Source: Bagarius yarrelli | Lineage: Eukaryota; Chordata; Actinopteri; Siluriformes; Sisoridae | Reading direction: 5' to 3' | DNA length: 64,000 bases | Assembly (NCBI GenBank): GCA_005784505.1 | Contig: VCAZ01000021.1 | Coordinates: 1,792,808 to 1,856,807 of the forward strand | Shown: positions 13,901 to 26,110 of the stretch, piece by piece | Layout of the letters: each line of letters starts with the position of its first letter | Numbering within the stretch: position 1 is the first letter of the stretch | Made by a program: the position numbers and the translations under genes | The notes under the pieces: generated by a model | What the model was told of the DNA's origin: nothing | The model's input: the letters and a program-made list of their open reading frames with translations, nothing else | Databases searched by the model: none

Positions 13901-16900
13901 AGAGATAGAGAGAGAGCAGGAGAGAGAGCGAGAGAGAAAGGGACAGGAAAGCTCACTTAGACGAATCTCTATTGTGTTGTCAGGATGTATGACATCATGC
14001 TGACCTCTCACCTTGGCCACCACATAGTGCTGATTGGACAAGTCCCTCCTCTATCGACTGCTCATGAACTGCTGATGTAAGGGAGCATTACACCTGAGCT
14101 GACATGCACAGCCACTCTCAGATCAACCGAACACGTGTCATGCCATTCTTATACATTACATCTGCCCTTCAGCTTTAGGCTATGAAACATCATAAGCCTG
14201 ATGATACCGGCGCTTTGTGTGCTCGCTTATCTCCAGACAACAGCACCATCAGGTGATCAATAATGTGATTAGGAATTAGGTGATCAGTGCCATCTTGTGT
14301 GTTGTTGGTTTATGTAAATATGCCCACCGGGAGCGTTGGAGTCAAGGACACAGAGGTGCTTTGGAAAAAAGAGTACCTTTGACTTTTACCTTTGAGTGTA
14401 TTTTGAGTGCCTCTTCAGTGTATGGCTAGATATTGCCAGACAGTAATTGACAGACAGAAGAAAAAATTGTGGAACTAAGAAATCAAATCAAATGGTTCAC
14501 GCCCTGCTTTCAATTTGTTTCCTTAGCCTTTATGCTTAGAACAATCATAAATTTTTCTGACGCTCAGTTTGGCTTTGAATAATATAATCTTAATTATTAT
14601 TTTTGGCCTGTATAACATAATTCTTGGGTGTAATGATTTTTTATGTTCTTGACATATTGTTTGGAGGGTGACATAAAACTCGGATGACATGTGACATTTG
14701 GAAAAGGTCACCCCGCCCATCTTGGATCATGTCTGTCTTCATAACGCTGGCACTTGTCATACTGAAACTGGCATCGGCAATCTATGTCATATGCAGAAAA
14801 GCCACATTTTTTTCTCCTGCTGTTGCAGGGCATTCTTGTGGATGTTTTTTTCTATAGCAGAGGAGTGGAAGAAGAAAATTGCCACAGTAGGGAAAATGAG
14901 CCAGATCACACCGCCCTTGGGGGTCCTGGGGGGCCCAGGGAAGCATTCGTGATGCGCAAAATGACAGAGACAGAGACTCATACTAATGTGATAAATACAT
15001 CAGAAATGACTTAGGGGGCTCAGGACTAGGGTTAGGTGCATTCAGTTGGATGACAGAAACATGGGGGATTTGACAAGGCCTGATATGCTGAAATTAAATG
15101 AAATTGCGTAGCAGGATTTTTTTTCCGGGGTTGTTTTTTTGGGCAGCTGGTGAGAGGCTGTCAGTACGATTCATCTCAATCTGATTGGAGACCCACTTAT
15201 GAACATGTAATACTGTTGGCAGCATTCAGATGCAGCTTGACGTGAGACTCTATTCTATTCAATTGTTAACCACTTGTGTTGATAGCTATGTTTTATGAGG
15301 TTCATAAGGAAAAGCATTCTTTTGCATCCAAAAAAATAGAGAAGTCTTTGTTTATTTTTTTTAATGTTTGTTTGGTTCAATGTTCGGTCCAGTTTTAGTT
15401 TACACTTACATTTACATTCAACCCAGTCTTGGTTAATCTCATTAATATTAATAATATTAATCTTTTATTTTGTTCAGAAAGAGAGCTATTGTATTACCAA
15501 AGATCTGAATGTTACTCCTACTTGTTTAGGTATGAATAATTAGGTACGAATAATTAGTTAATTTCTGTGTGAATTTGAACACAGGTTTTTTTTTTTTTTT
15601 GCTGTGACAGCTTAACGGCTGCTGGCCAAATTACAGCAAGTACACATGGTGTAACAATCATGCTTTATAGGAATCACTATGATGAACGCGAAACACAAGA
15701 ACAGTGAATGTGTGCGTGCTGCAGTGCTAGACACAGTGTGTGTGTGTGTGTGTGTGTGTGCGTATGTTTGCAGAAACAGAGTGTGTGGGCTAATGAAGAA
15801 CAGCTGCTGACTAATGAATCAGGATGAGTTTAATGACGGCTGCTTAAAGCTAATGCTCCATCTGAGGAAGCTCTTGCAGCTCACAGCAGTCTCGCCTCAC
15901 ACTGGCATATTTTGCGGTATCTGTCTTCCGCGACCGTTCTGTTATCTAATCCTGCTTACTGGGACAGATGCCGATCTCGAAGACACATCTTAGTATTCGT
16001 GTGGGTGGTGTCTTAACCTCAGTTTCCTCAGTGAAAGCTCCTGGTGTTGTTCTCCCAGGTCACTGGAGGAGCTGGCTGGCCGTTACAGTGAGGAAGAGGC
16101 CCGCGAAAGTGTGGTTAGTTAACGACTTTAATACGTGTCACACACGGTCCTGTTCATCCTGTTACACAATTCTCACCTGTCTATGCCCTGCTCTTTCCCA
16201 CAGACATTTTACAGCCTGCGTTGTCGAATTCAGTGTTACAAATCTGTCTCACCCTCTTTACAGACAGTTTCATTCACATAATTGAGTTCATTCAGAGCTG
16301 TCTCACTCACAGGCGCTCACACTGGCACTCCGATCTACCATATCAGACATTTTTAATCAGTATAAACAAATGAATTAGTTTATGATCACAAATTACACAG
16401 GAGTGAGATGTTTTTATCTCTGCTGGAATTTATGTGGTTAAATAAAACACATTTAAAGTCCAAATGCTAATTAAGAAGCAGGATCGACAAGAAAAGATTT
16501 GAATAAAATGCAAAAAATGTTAGATCCCTGCATGCCTACTGTAATAAGATCTTTATTTTAACCACCAGTGTAGAGTGAGACATGACCAGGAAACTCAATG
16601 CTGTACATGGACACCACATACCAGGAGGAAATTCCGTTTAATACCGTTAAATACAAATGTATTTATGCAATTGAATTTTTTTTTTTTTACATATTTAGAA
16701 AGACAACAAGAACAAAATCTATTTTTGCGGTTATATTAAAAGATATTTTATTTAATCTTATACTTTAATTTATTCTATACAAAATATATTTTAGTTGCAG
16801 TCATGTGTACAACATAAAGATCAAATTTTTGTTCTGGGTACATTTTGAGACTCATCATTAAACAGCTGTTTACTGATACACTAGACCACCAAAGAGGACT

Positions 16901-17000
16901 GGAGGCTCTGGTTATAAAATGATTTCAGATTGTAACCTAGTCGCTAGACTAACTGGCCCATGTCCCTGTCTATATAATGGATTTGGTTTTGCCAAGTAGG
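10961..17000 (+). other. rnf220 large 5' intron, second part
   Basis: No gene is supported. It contains (GA)n at 13882-13938 and (TG)n at 15736-15760. A direct repeat of AGGTGATCA lies near 14251 and 14278. Otherwise it is unique AT-rich intronic DNA. Confidence 0.6.
13882..13938. repeat. (GA)n microsatellite, interrupted
   Basis: Purine-only GA repeat with a few interruptions (GATAGA, GCAGGA, GCGAGA). Confidence 0.95.
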
Positions 17001-17004
17001 ATGG

Positions 17005-17810
17005 TATCCTGGATTATCATCCTCTTTTTTGTTGATTCTGAATTAATTTCAATCAACTAATCATAACCATCTGATATCATCAGTGTGTGTCGACCAAACC
17101 CAGCTCAATGCGTTTTTAAATCTTTCCCTTTTTTGTTCGCAAACTAGTTAAGTTATTGACTGAGACTGGAAATGCATTAATTCTGGAGCAATTTAGTGCC
17201 GATTCCTGGATTAACATTGGATCACGACATGAAATTAGACAAACTATATTAAAATAATTAATGATAATCCAGAAACAACTTTAGTGAATTTACACTGAAT
17301 TAATTAATCAAAACAAACATAAATGAATTTAGACAATTGAATGTAAAATGCTCTGAAATGGTGAACCTGTAGAACCGCAATAAAGCACCATTTTTATTAT
17401 CAAACAGGACTTATGATCATTTAATTAAATCACAACCTTTTAAAATTGATCAATCATATTTTTATATCCATTAATTGTAAAATTTTAGTCACGCACACCT
17501 AAATACATTTTACTACGCACACACACACACACACACACATAAAGGTCATAAAGGTGAGAAAAATTCTTACACACTAACTAAACTGCACATAGATGTTGTA
17601 TACAATTGTTCAGTATCGCATGTAATGTATTACATATGTCATTCAATTATTTTCTTTTTTTATTGAATAAATACATTAATAATATTACGTTTTGGTTTAC
17701 TAGGAGGACAAAATTTAAAAATGTTGACACACACCGATGACATCAGATGGTTATGATTGGTTGATTTAAATGTTGATTCAGGACTAACACAGATGAACAT
17801 CAGGAATCTG
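17005..17810. mobile_element. foldback/MITE-like element with long terminal inverted repeats
   Basis: The arms 17051-17094 and 17723-17766 are inverted copies matching at 40 of 44 positions, and all four differences are transitions. Weaker similarity continues outward for 40-50 bp on each side and a little inward. The interior of about 630 bp is AT-rich with no transposase-like ORF. This is the structure of a non-autonomous DNA transposon. The superfamily is not assigned, since I could not define target-site duplications. Confidence 0.65.
17517..17539. repeat. (CA)n microsatellite
   Basis: Short CA repeat inside the foldback element. Confidence 0.95.
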
Positions 17811-18256
17811 CACTTCATTCTGATATGTACATGGAAATGCTTTCCAACGTTGTCTTACTCTGAGGGACCGATTTACCACCTCGACTAGACATCTAAACAA
17901 AATCACACTTTTCTAGATTTCTGCTCTGATGTCTAAATCAGAAAAAAGGGATTTTTCAGACAGACGAACAGACATGCAGACATGCAGATTTGCCCTTCTC
18001 TCCTGGCCTTTCAAATATACTTGAGTTACAAGTGACAGTTGCTGGAAAGCCCGAGCCTCCTCTGATTTTATGTGTTCTAATATTTCCCTGGCCTTTTCCC
18101 CCATTATCCCTGACCTTCAGTGGTGCAGCATGCCAGTTGTTGACGCACATGTCAGGGAGCATTGTGGAGAAATGTCATCAGGAAAATGTCCCATCGACTG
18201 CTGAAACAGCACACATGCCACACACCTCCCTCATAAAAATACAAACAAAAAAGAGC

Positions 18257-18257
18257 C

Positions 18258-18316
<59 letters not shown>
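18257..18316. repeat. (GA)n microsatellite
   Basis: About 60 bp GA repeat with two interruptions. Confidence 0.97.
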
Positions 18317-19085
18317 TAATAACGTTTTCAACAAAATTGTTTAGATTTCATTTACAGTGACTTTGATTTTTTTTTTTTTTTATTAGTTGACTTGCTAAAA
18401 TCTTACCAATTTACCCTCCATTTTGAAAATTATGCCACAAATATTGATGGTGGAAAAACAAAAACCATTGAACCCAAAACATTTGTGTTCCAGCGGCTGC
18501 AGGAGCCATTAATACGGCATGATTGAAGGCTTAACAGAGTTTACACCAACAAGTCTCTCTCTCTGTCAACACACTGAGCACTTGAGCCCACATTAGTCTC
18601 TGTGGGTAAATAAACACATTACAAATTTGTGCTTCAGGTCTGTCTGACTCTCATCTGTCTGTTTATGCTGTGGTTAGAAACTCCGTTTTTAACATCTGCA
18701 ACCAAAACATGACTTACCAAAAAGCCAAAGTGAAAAGGGAGTCCAGGGTTGCAGGAGTCAATCATTTTTGAAATTTAAAAAAGGTTAAACTAAGTGATTC
18801 TTTCCCCCCCTTTTTTCCTGAGGAAAGAAAACTGTCAGCTTGTCGGAGCCAGCACTGATAAGCACCCACTGATTGATTTTTTGATTCCGTCCTGACGGCT
18901 AGTGTAGCCTTTTGCTGCACTTCTTCATCTATGATAAAACCGGAGGCTGCGCTCTTTTGTTTGTGCAGACAGGGTTGGAGCCTGACTTGTATTATTTGCT
19001 TTTTTTTCTATAAAAAGAAAGCACAGCTTTCAGGGTTTAAGGATAGACAAGAATTTAATTAAATGTAAACATTTTTGAATATCCC

Positions 19086-19545
19086 ATATGGACAAAAGTA
19101 TTAGGACACCTTACTATCACATTCCTTTTTTTAAACATCCTGTTCCAGATTCAGTCTTACTCCTATAATAATCTTTAGAATAAATTTTCACCAGATTGTA
19201 AGGTGTAGCTGTGGGAATTGTGTTCATTTAGTCATAGTGATTTTGATAACTAATGTTGAGGTGAGGAGGTCTGGGCTGCAGTTCATCCCAAAAGTGTTCA
19301 GTGGAGTCGAGTCAGAGTCAGGTCTCTGTGCAGAAAATCCAAGTTCTTACACTCTTACCATAACACACCACCTTCATGTGGCTTAGGGGCATTTTTATAC
19401 TGAGACTGTGCACAGGGACATTTTTATACTGAGACTTTGTTTGAGCTGAAGGCAAATCTTAATAATGCAGCACATTCCAGACACTGGCCAGCTTCTGATT
19501 TGTTTAAAAAAGACATAAGAGTGTTGGTGTGTAAAAACCTTTGGT
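19086..19545 (-). mobile_element. Tc1/mariner-like element, degraded, reverse orientation
   Basis: It opens with a terminal-repeat-like ATGGACAAAAGTATTAGGAC. Segments follow that match the reverse complement of the Tc1-type transposase region seen near 63.2 kb (GCAGTTCATCCCAAAAGTGT, AGGTCTCTGTGCAGAAAATC). A 29-bp period partial duplication (CATTTTTATACTGAGACT at 19390 and again at 19419) lies inside. There is no open transposase frame. Confidence 0.7.
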
Positions 19546-20794
19546 TATTTAAGTATATTTGTATTAAAATATTTTTATAGATATTGGTGAGTAAGTTGTT
19601 AATTGGGTAGTCGGTGCTGTATTCCTAATCAAAGTCAAAATTCAATAATCAGAATTTGCTGGTAGCTCAAGAAAACCGAAGCGCAACAACTTCTTCACTT
19701 GGATTAGTGAACACAACATGTATTTTAAATCCAAGATACCGCAATCCAAAACAGCTAAAAATAATACAAAGGTGCAGAAGGCAACAAGATGACAAATCTT
19801 TTTGGGCTGTGCAGACAGATGAGGAGGTAAGAGAGCTGGTCAGAGTATTAAAAGGAAGAAGAAAGCTTCACTACATGGCTGTATTTACAGCTAATGCTCA
19901 CTGTCAGATAGTCAAAACAACATCATGGGTGAAATTTTGTGTTATTTATGGTAAATATAGGCTAAGATGTTTATTAAAGAGGTTTAAATATGTCAATAAG
20001 TCATTTTTTTGACTATAAAGATTACGCTAATATGATGATTATAAGTTTTATAGAATTTCAGTGTGATTATAGGAAAAGGGTGCAATGCTCAGTACACGTA
20101 GTACATTGTGTCCATTGTACATTGTACAGTGGCGTGTTGGATTAGAGACCTGTTTCGTGTCATTGGTACAACACGGTGACACCCACCCACATATGCACAC
20201 ATGTACACATATACGTAACTCTCTGTCTCATGACCTTGGTATGTTATTAGACGTTAGGATCGTAATAAAGTGTTACATCCCAAAAGATGATTCTTTAAAA
20301 CTGTTGGAAATCACTTACCAATCTCCACCATGAAAATCCACACTCGCAGTGCTAATCATCTTACATAATAAATTAGCACTTCATTGATTAAAAAAATGGG
20401 AATTTGCTAATAAACCATGTGCAGTAGGCAGGTGAGTGGCCTTATCAGTGTTGAAGTCAGGAGGTGGAATAACCCTCGCCCCCGCTTCTAATCGTGTTTG
20501 CTATTGCTAAATGAGCTGTTCTGGCTAGGTGTGTTGACGTCTAATGAATTTATGACCTGATATGAGAAGGCCCAAAACACTGACAAGTGATCATAAAAAG
20601 AGGAAGGGAAAGAAAAACAGTCATTAACGTTTGTTAGGGCAGCTTGTCGTATATGGTGGTTGGAAAGGCGAGTATGGATAATATTGCACTGATCAATTAA
20701 TTTTTAATCATCTCAGGAGAGATTATGGAGACTCCCGATGAACTCCAGACTGGCTGGAGTCTGTTAATAAACAGGGCATGGGTCACAGTGCAGT

Positions 20795-20798
<4 letters not shown>

Positions 20799-20830
<32 letters not shown>
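20799..20830. repeat. (CA)16 microsatellite
   Basis: Uninterrupted CA repeat. Confidence 0.98.
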
Positions 20831-20832
<2 letters not shown>

Positions 20833-21898
20833 TGCATACGCAGGATCTACACATCACACAGCAACTGTTATTACACCCATTACCTCTCCTTTATTAACCA
20901 CCAAGCCACAGGAAACTGACACAAGATATGACACAAGCACAGCACAGTTTGGAACTTAATATTTCAACACTTTTTTTCCCTTTGTCTGAAACAAAGCTTC
21001 TAATCCACACAAAAACATTAAACAAGACTTTTTTTGCTCTTTATTGTCCACCTAAAATTAACGTAGGACGCATGATGAATGGGTACAGGGAGGAAAACTT
21101 GAGTCTGACGTATGGACTGGCACCCAATGGATTCAATCTTAGTGGCTGAATCCCATGCCAAGCAGTAAGGGCTGGTTAAAAGTTAATAATTCTATAGTCG
21201 GAAAGGAGCTCATCCATCACAGGGAGTTTGTTTAGGCACTGTGGTCAGTGCTGGGCGTGTACTGATAAATGATGATTATAGGAAGGGTTCTGTGCAAGGT
21301 GGCTCTGCATGTTTAGTGTGTGTGTGTGTGTGTCAATGCTACTGTACACACATCTTGTGGCTAGCAGTGCTATCATAATCTACAGGGAAGTGATGTTAGA
21401 GGACTTATATCATATTTATCTCGTGGTTTGGCACAGGAAAAAATACAGATTCTTCAGTTGTTGTTTTTTTTTTATCATCCAGGTGATTGATTGGTTTACC
21501 AGCAGGGCGGTGAGCTGCCCTAATATTATGGGAGAAGATTTTTGGTCTTGTGGTCTTATAGAATTGTAAAAAGATTACTGATGTGCTTCATCACTTGGAA
21601 GGCAAGTCGACTCGACTTTCTAGCATTAAACCCATGACGTATTCCGTATTTATTCCAATATTTGTTACAGAATAGTAACAGGTGGCCAATGCAGGAAGGC
21701 TGATTGTGTTGTAGATTCCAATTTTTTTTTTACCATATTTCATTAAACATTCTCTCTCTTTCTGTATGTGTGGGTGGGTGGGTGTATGTGTAAGCCTGTA
21801 TTGGAGGTGGGGTTGAGGTTCTCTGAGGGCTGTAAAGGAGCTGTCTCGTCTGGAGGGTTGGAGTGTTAATGACTCAAGGTCAGTAGAGTACACTGACT

Positions 21899-21903
<5 letters not shown>

Positions 21904-21938
<35 letters not shown>
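21904..21938. repeat. (GA)n microsatellite
   Basis: Uninterrupted GA repeat followed by a short GT run. Confidence 0.97.
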
Positions 21939-21940
<2 letters not shown>

Positions 21941-22714
21941 GTGTGTGTATGTTTGAACTGCAGCTAAATACTTGTTTCACCACACAGAGATCATCAGTTA
22001 TTTACATTGTTTCAACGAAGACAAATTCTTTAACTTCCACCCCAATTCATTTAGCTTGTGCTTTCTTTAGAGACCTACCTCTAACTACGTCCTAACACAT
22101 CACTTGCCGTGATCATATGAGGTGTAGGTCACAGGGTGTCACCCTTCGCCACTCGCCACCAGCAGGCCGTGCCACCCGCTGCCACACAATTGACCCTTTG
22201 ACCACAGAGCACACAGGCACAAAGAGCTTTCTGACATTCTTCAATCCGACACAAAGTCATTTTTAGTCCTGAGCAACTGCACAGGGAACCTGCGGGACAG
22301 TTCGACATCACAAAAGGTTGCGTTATTAAGGAAAAGCAGACTTCATGAATACTCAGCCAAAAGCTAAAAGCGCTGAAAGCAAATGTGTGAAATTTAGAAA
22401 ATGATCCGATTGTCAACAAAACATGATTATTTTAATTTAAACACGTTTCTACTGACTGATTAAATAATGTGACTGTGTAACTAATTGTGATATTTTACAA
22501 TGTTGGCACTGATACAAATTCTAACTGTGAGTTGGCCAGTGTCATGGCTTTAATTCTTAGCTTAAGGTAAAAGATCAGTGTGATTTCATTTAGGACTTTG
22601 AACATATACACTAAAATCATGGTAAATACACAAAAACTGCAAAATTGCATTCATTTTACGATACTTTCTCTTATATATCCAACTAATATTCATATTCAAA
22701 TTGATCCAATGAGG

Positions 22715-22932
22715 GAAGTGGTAAAACAGTGGTAAAGGTGTTGGACTGAACATTCAGGAATTCTGTGTAATAAATGATGTGGTATTTTTATTTAGGGATT
22801 GTATAAAGTATTAAGTGGCATACACTGGCTTAGAGGAGACACACATTGCTGTCCACAGTCCTTCCCATGCATCTATAGAGCAAAAACAGCTTTATAAATC
22901 GCTGGTAAATGCAGAATATTAGTTATTTATGG
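22715..22932 (+). mobile_element. SINE-like dispersed repeat, degraded
   Basis: The left part (GTGGTAAAGGTGTTGGACT) resembles a tRNA-type A-box region. The right end (ATCGCTGGTAAATGCAGAAT) corresponds to the reverse of the ATTTAGCGGACACCCTTATC end of the copy at 29.9 kb. The two therefore look like opposite-strand copies of one family. Confidence 0.5.
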
Positions 22933-23079
22933 CTATACAGTATAACTTAGATTTATCTATGTCAAAAAAATAGTTTCAGCAGAGAAAGAAAAATGAGTTA
23001 AGGTCGACACTCTAACATTTTCGTATGTCAGAGAGTATATGCATTTGCACACATGTATATGTGTTGTGGGTGTGTGTTG

Positions 23080-23350
23080 TTTTTTTCCAGCTGAGCACGC
23101 TGTAATTCAGGCTCCGTGAACTCCCACTGGCCACTGCTGTTTGCTAGACCTGTTGATAGGACGCCGCTGTCACAGTGCCGCGGGAGTGATAAATGTCCCT
23201 TATCTGCGTCGTCATTGTAATGGCTCCACAACGGGCCGCTGACGGGCCAATGGGCTCGAGTTATCGCTCTGCTCCTGCTGGGGAAGAATTCACATCAAGC
23301 TGCCAATCAGCCACTCTGAAAATTGCTCTGAGATTTGAGTCCCAAGACAG
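23080..23350. promoter_or_regulatory. candidate regulatory element, repeat-free and GC-enriched
   Basis: A GC-richer block with GATA-like (GTGATAAA, CTTATCTG), CCAAT (GCCAATGGG, CTGCCAATCAG) and SOX-like (CATTGTAAT) motifs packed in under 270 bp. No coding frame fits. Evidence is motif density only. Confidence 0.25.
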
Positions 23351-24049
23351 CAAGCTGACATCCAAAGCTCCCTTTTCTCTCCGTCTCTCTGGGCTATTAC
23401 TCCGTGCCCATGCTTTCTCAAACCTCTTTTTTAGTGCTGAAACTCCTAACCGCTGTTGTTCCCCTGTTAGGTGACACGTGGGGTTTTTTTTCCACAGGGG
23501 AAATAGGCTTGTTTTGGACATAGCAGCATGTTATAGAAGTGAGGGACATTTAGATGGAGAAAAAGAGGCAGTGTGAGAGTGTGAAAAAGAGAAAGCGAGA
23601 TGATCACAGAGCTGGGCGTTTAATATTTGAGCATCAGAGGAGCCATTTCAGGCTCTTTGATTTGTATTGATCGCCGTGTTTCTGGTCTGAAGGGAGAATT
23701 GGAAATGTGTGTCGAAGCAGAGGTTCTCCCCTTTCCTTCTTTCTTTCTTTCTGTCACCTCCCTTCTTCCTTCCTGTGCGCCTCCTCTGCTCCACAAGGCC
23801 CCCCCTCTCCCTCCAGGGCAAACGGACACTGTGTGAATAATGTCCATAATCGAAGGGGTTAAACAGGCGGCCTGCCACACACACGCATACACATGCTCTT
23901 ACACACACTCGCACACACACTTAGGCAATGCATCCAAAGTGTAACATCACCCTCTACTGTTGGAATGCATAAACCACGTGTGGCGAGAGAGAGAGAGAGA
24001 GACATCCAAAAGAGAGATAAGTGGAATAGATTGAGGTTGTCAGACCCAG

Positions 24050-24185
24050 GAGGCACACGGATAAGATCACAACGATGTCCGATGATGACGTGCGATGCAA
24101 TCGCAGCATGTCCGATCGCGCTCTGTCTCCATCTCGTTTTTTGCCGACCCACGAGAACCCTCAGGACGTGTTTTTTATCGGTGCC
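24050..24185. promoter_or_regulatory. small CpG-dense patch with CRE-like and C/EBP-ATF-like motifs
   Basis: I count 14 CpG dinucleotides between 24058 and 24181, far above the surrounding intron. It includes GATGACGTGC (CRE-like) followed by GATGCAATCGC (C/EBP-ATF-like). This may be an enhancer or an orphan CpG island; no first-exon structure was recognised next to it. Confidence 0.3.
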
Positions 24186-24500
24186 TGTTGTAAAACCCAC
24201 TTCTCCTGATAGGCATCTCTCACCCGCGCTCCCACTCCCCAGCCTTTATTAAACTCTCACTGCCACATAGCAAGACACAGAGCCGAGTAGAGCTTATATC
24301 TTGCACAGCAAGGATTAGGTGTCTGTACTGTGGGATAGCAGTCTGAGAGCTCTAATAGTAAGAAACAAGAAAAAAGAATAAAAGGAACTAAAATAAACAG
24401 ACTGATCGCATAGATACAGACTGTATGCATCGTGTTTTTTAATGAAAGTACCCAAAATAGGACCAGCCATGTAAAAAAAATAGAAAAAAAGACAAAATAA

Positions 24501-24740
24501 TGTCTTCTCTTCTCTCTCTACGCCTGTCTTCTCCTCTCCTCCACTCATCTCTCCTCTCCTCGTCTCTTCTTTCCTCTCCTTGTCTCCTTTCCTCCCCTTG
24601 TCTCTTTCCTCCATGCCTCTCTTCTCCTTATCTCTTCTTTCCTAGTCTGTCAACCTCGTCTCTCCTATCCACGCCTCTCCTCTTCTCTCCTCTCCTTGTA
24701 TATACTTTCCTTGTCTATTCTTTCCACATCTCTTCTCTTT
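24501..24740. repeat. polypyrimidine low-complexity tract (CTCCTCTC-type)
   Basis: About 240 bp of near-pure pyrimidine built from degenerate units such as TCTCCTCTCCT and CTTGTCTC. The serine/leucine-rich open frame across it is an artefact of composition. Confidence 0.9.
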
Positions 24741-25359
24741 TTGTCTCTGCTTTTCTCCTATTTTTCACTATATTTCTTGCCTTCAGTATAACTACTCCAG
24801 ATTTGTGGCTTTTGCTCTGGTTGTTAGTGAAGAATAAATCAACGGCCATTGTAACACGAGCTGTCGAATCACTGGCGTGCTGATTATTCCCCCTGCTCTG
24901 CCATGCTGACCTTTCAGGTCATATTTTTGAGGCTCAGTGCCTCTGACACACACCTTTTGATGGACAAGAACACACACTCCGTCACAAAGCATTTGCGTCA
25001 GGTGCTAAGCTGTAGGGCTGCGTGATATATTATATGTTAATCGTTATTGCAATATTGACCTTTTGCCATGCCGGAGTCCTCAGTAAGCAAATGAGCCTTA
25101 TAACAAGACCCAATTTAGTGGTTTTCCTGTCCGTCTGACTCACACGTTTCCTGTGGAGGGTTTAATAAATCAGGGCACAAGTGTTGATGCAGGAAAACAT
25201 GATGAGACTACAAGACACGAGAGGTTTGATTCCTGATGTTAAGTGTACTGCAAGACAGGTGCTGTGTTAACCAGGTTTCACCTCTGAAAATAGGAGTGAG
25301 TGAGAGAGAGAGAGATAGGGGGGAAAAGAAGAGGTAAAGGGAGGAGGTTTAAGCTGTAA

Positions 25360-25790
25360 ATGCTTTGTGCACTGGAGGTGTTAGCCAGTGTCAGCTCACT
25401 CCAGAATCTGACAGATGAGCAGCGGCTAGGAACAGGAAGTGCCTGGCCCTGTAGCCCGGAGGGGGCAAGCACACGTGCGTGTGTGCGTGTGTGTGACGGA
25501 TGTTGTACTGCAGAGGCAGGCAGCAGCAGGCGAGCAGACACAGGAGAGTCTCCAGTGACGAATCAATCAGTAGCTCACTTTCTCTTCCTCCCCACCTCCT
25601 CCTCCTCCTCCTCCCTCTCAGCCTACACCGGAGCTGGGAGAAGACAGATCACTTTTACCCTTTGTGACACTTCAGCCTGACTTTGAGCCTTAATCTCTGG
25701 GACAGAGACAAAGCGAGCATTCCCACTGGAATGGACGCAACTCCATAATTCTGACTGAGCGTAATGGTGAAAAAGAACTTGCAAAGAAAA
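25360..25790 (+). other. GC-richer segment with splice-acceptor-like tract and CTCF-like motif
   Basis: CCCGGAGGGGGCAAG (near 25456) resembles a CTCF core. A (TCC)n tract at about 25590-25616 ends in CCTCTCAG at 25621, a strong acceptor look-alike. It is followed by about 115 bp without obvious repeat and then GCG|TAATGG, which is not a convincing donor. This could be a non-coding exon or simply low-complexity sequence. Confidence 0.2.
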
Positions 25791-25984
25791 AAAAAAAAAT
25801 CAATTCAGGTTTATGCAAAGTGCAGATTTGCATTAAAGTAGAAGTGAGTGAGGCTAATGGTGTATTTTTATTCCTATGCAGCTTTCGAATTATTAAGAAT
25901 AAATAAAAACTTGCCTATGTAACTTTGCTTCAAGCCTTAAAACAGGTGGATTAAAATAAATTCCTTTCTTTACATACCCCAGCC

Positions 25985-26110
25985 TAGAATGTTGTTGAAG
26001 CAGACCAGGTTAAGAGCCTTTCTTAGGGGCCCAACAATAGCAGCTTGGCAGTGGTGGGATTTGAACACTGAGTCCCCTGATCAAGAAACAAAGCATTGCC
26101 CCAATAAAAT
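25985..26110 (-). mobile_element. tRNA-derived SINE fragment, reverse orientation
   Basis: It reads as the reverse complement of the middle of the SINE at 57.8 kb: AGGGGCCCAACAATAGCAGC, then GGCAGTGGTGGGATTTGAAC, where the last part is a B-box complement. Confidence 0.65.

Larger units (their letters stand above)
17811..25270 (+). other. rnf220 large 5' intron, third part
   Basis: Apart from the transposon copies and microsatellites listed separately, no gene is supported. A 118-codon open frame at 19656-20012 shows no recognisable domain and is treated as chance. Two candidate regulatory patches (23080-23350, 24050-24185) lie here. Confidence 0.6.

Noticed and set aside
17517..17539. CRISPR-like or tandem repeat array
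   Set aside because: The regular repeats in the window are microsatellites; no spaced direct repeats of CRISPR size exist.
19656..20012. 118-codon open frame in the large intron, + strand
   Set aside because: No recognisable domain, no splice or promoter context, and AT-rich intron next to a Tc1 remnant; the length is within chance expectation for a 64-kb window read in six frames.
24500..24883. 127-codon Ser/Leu-rich open frame
   Set aside because: Translation of a polypyrimidine low-complexity tract.
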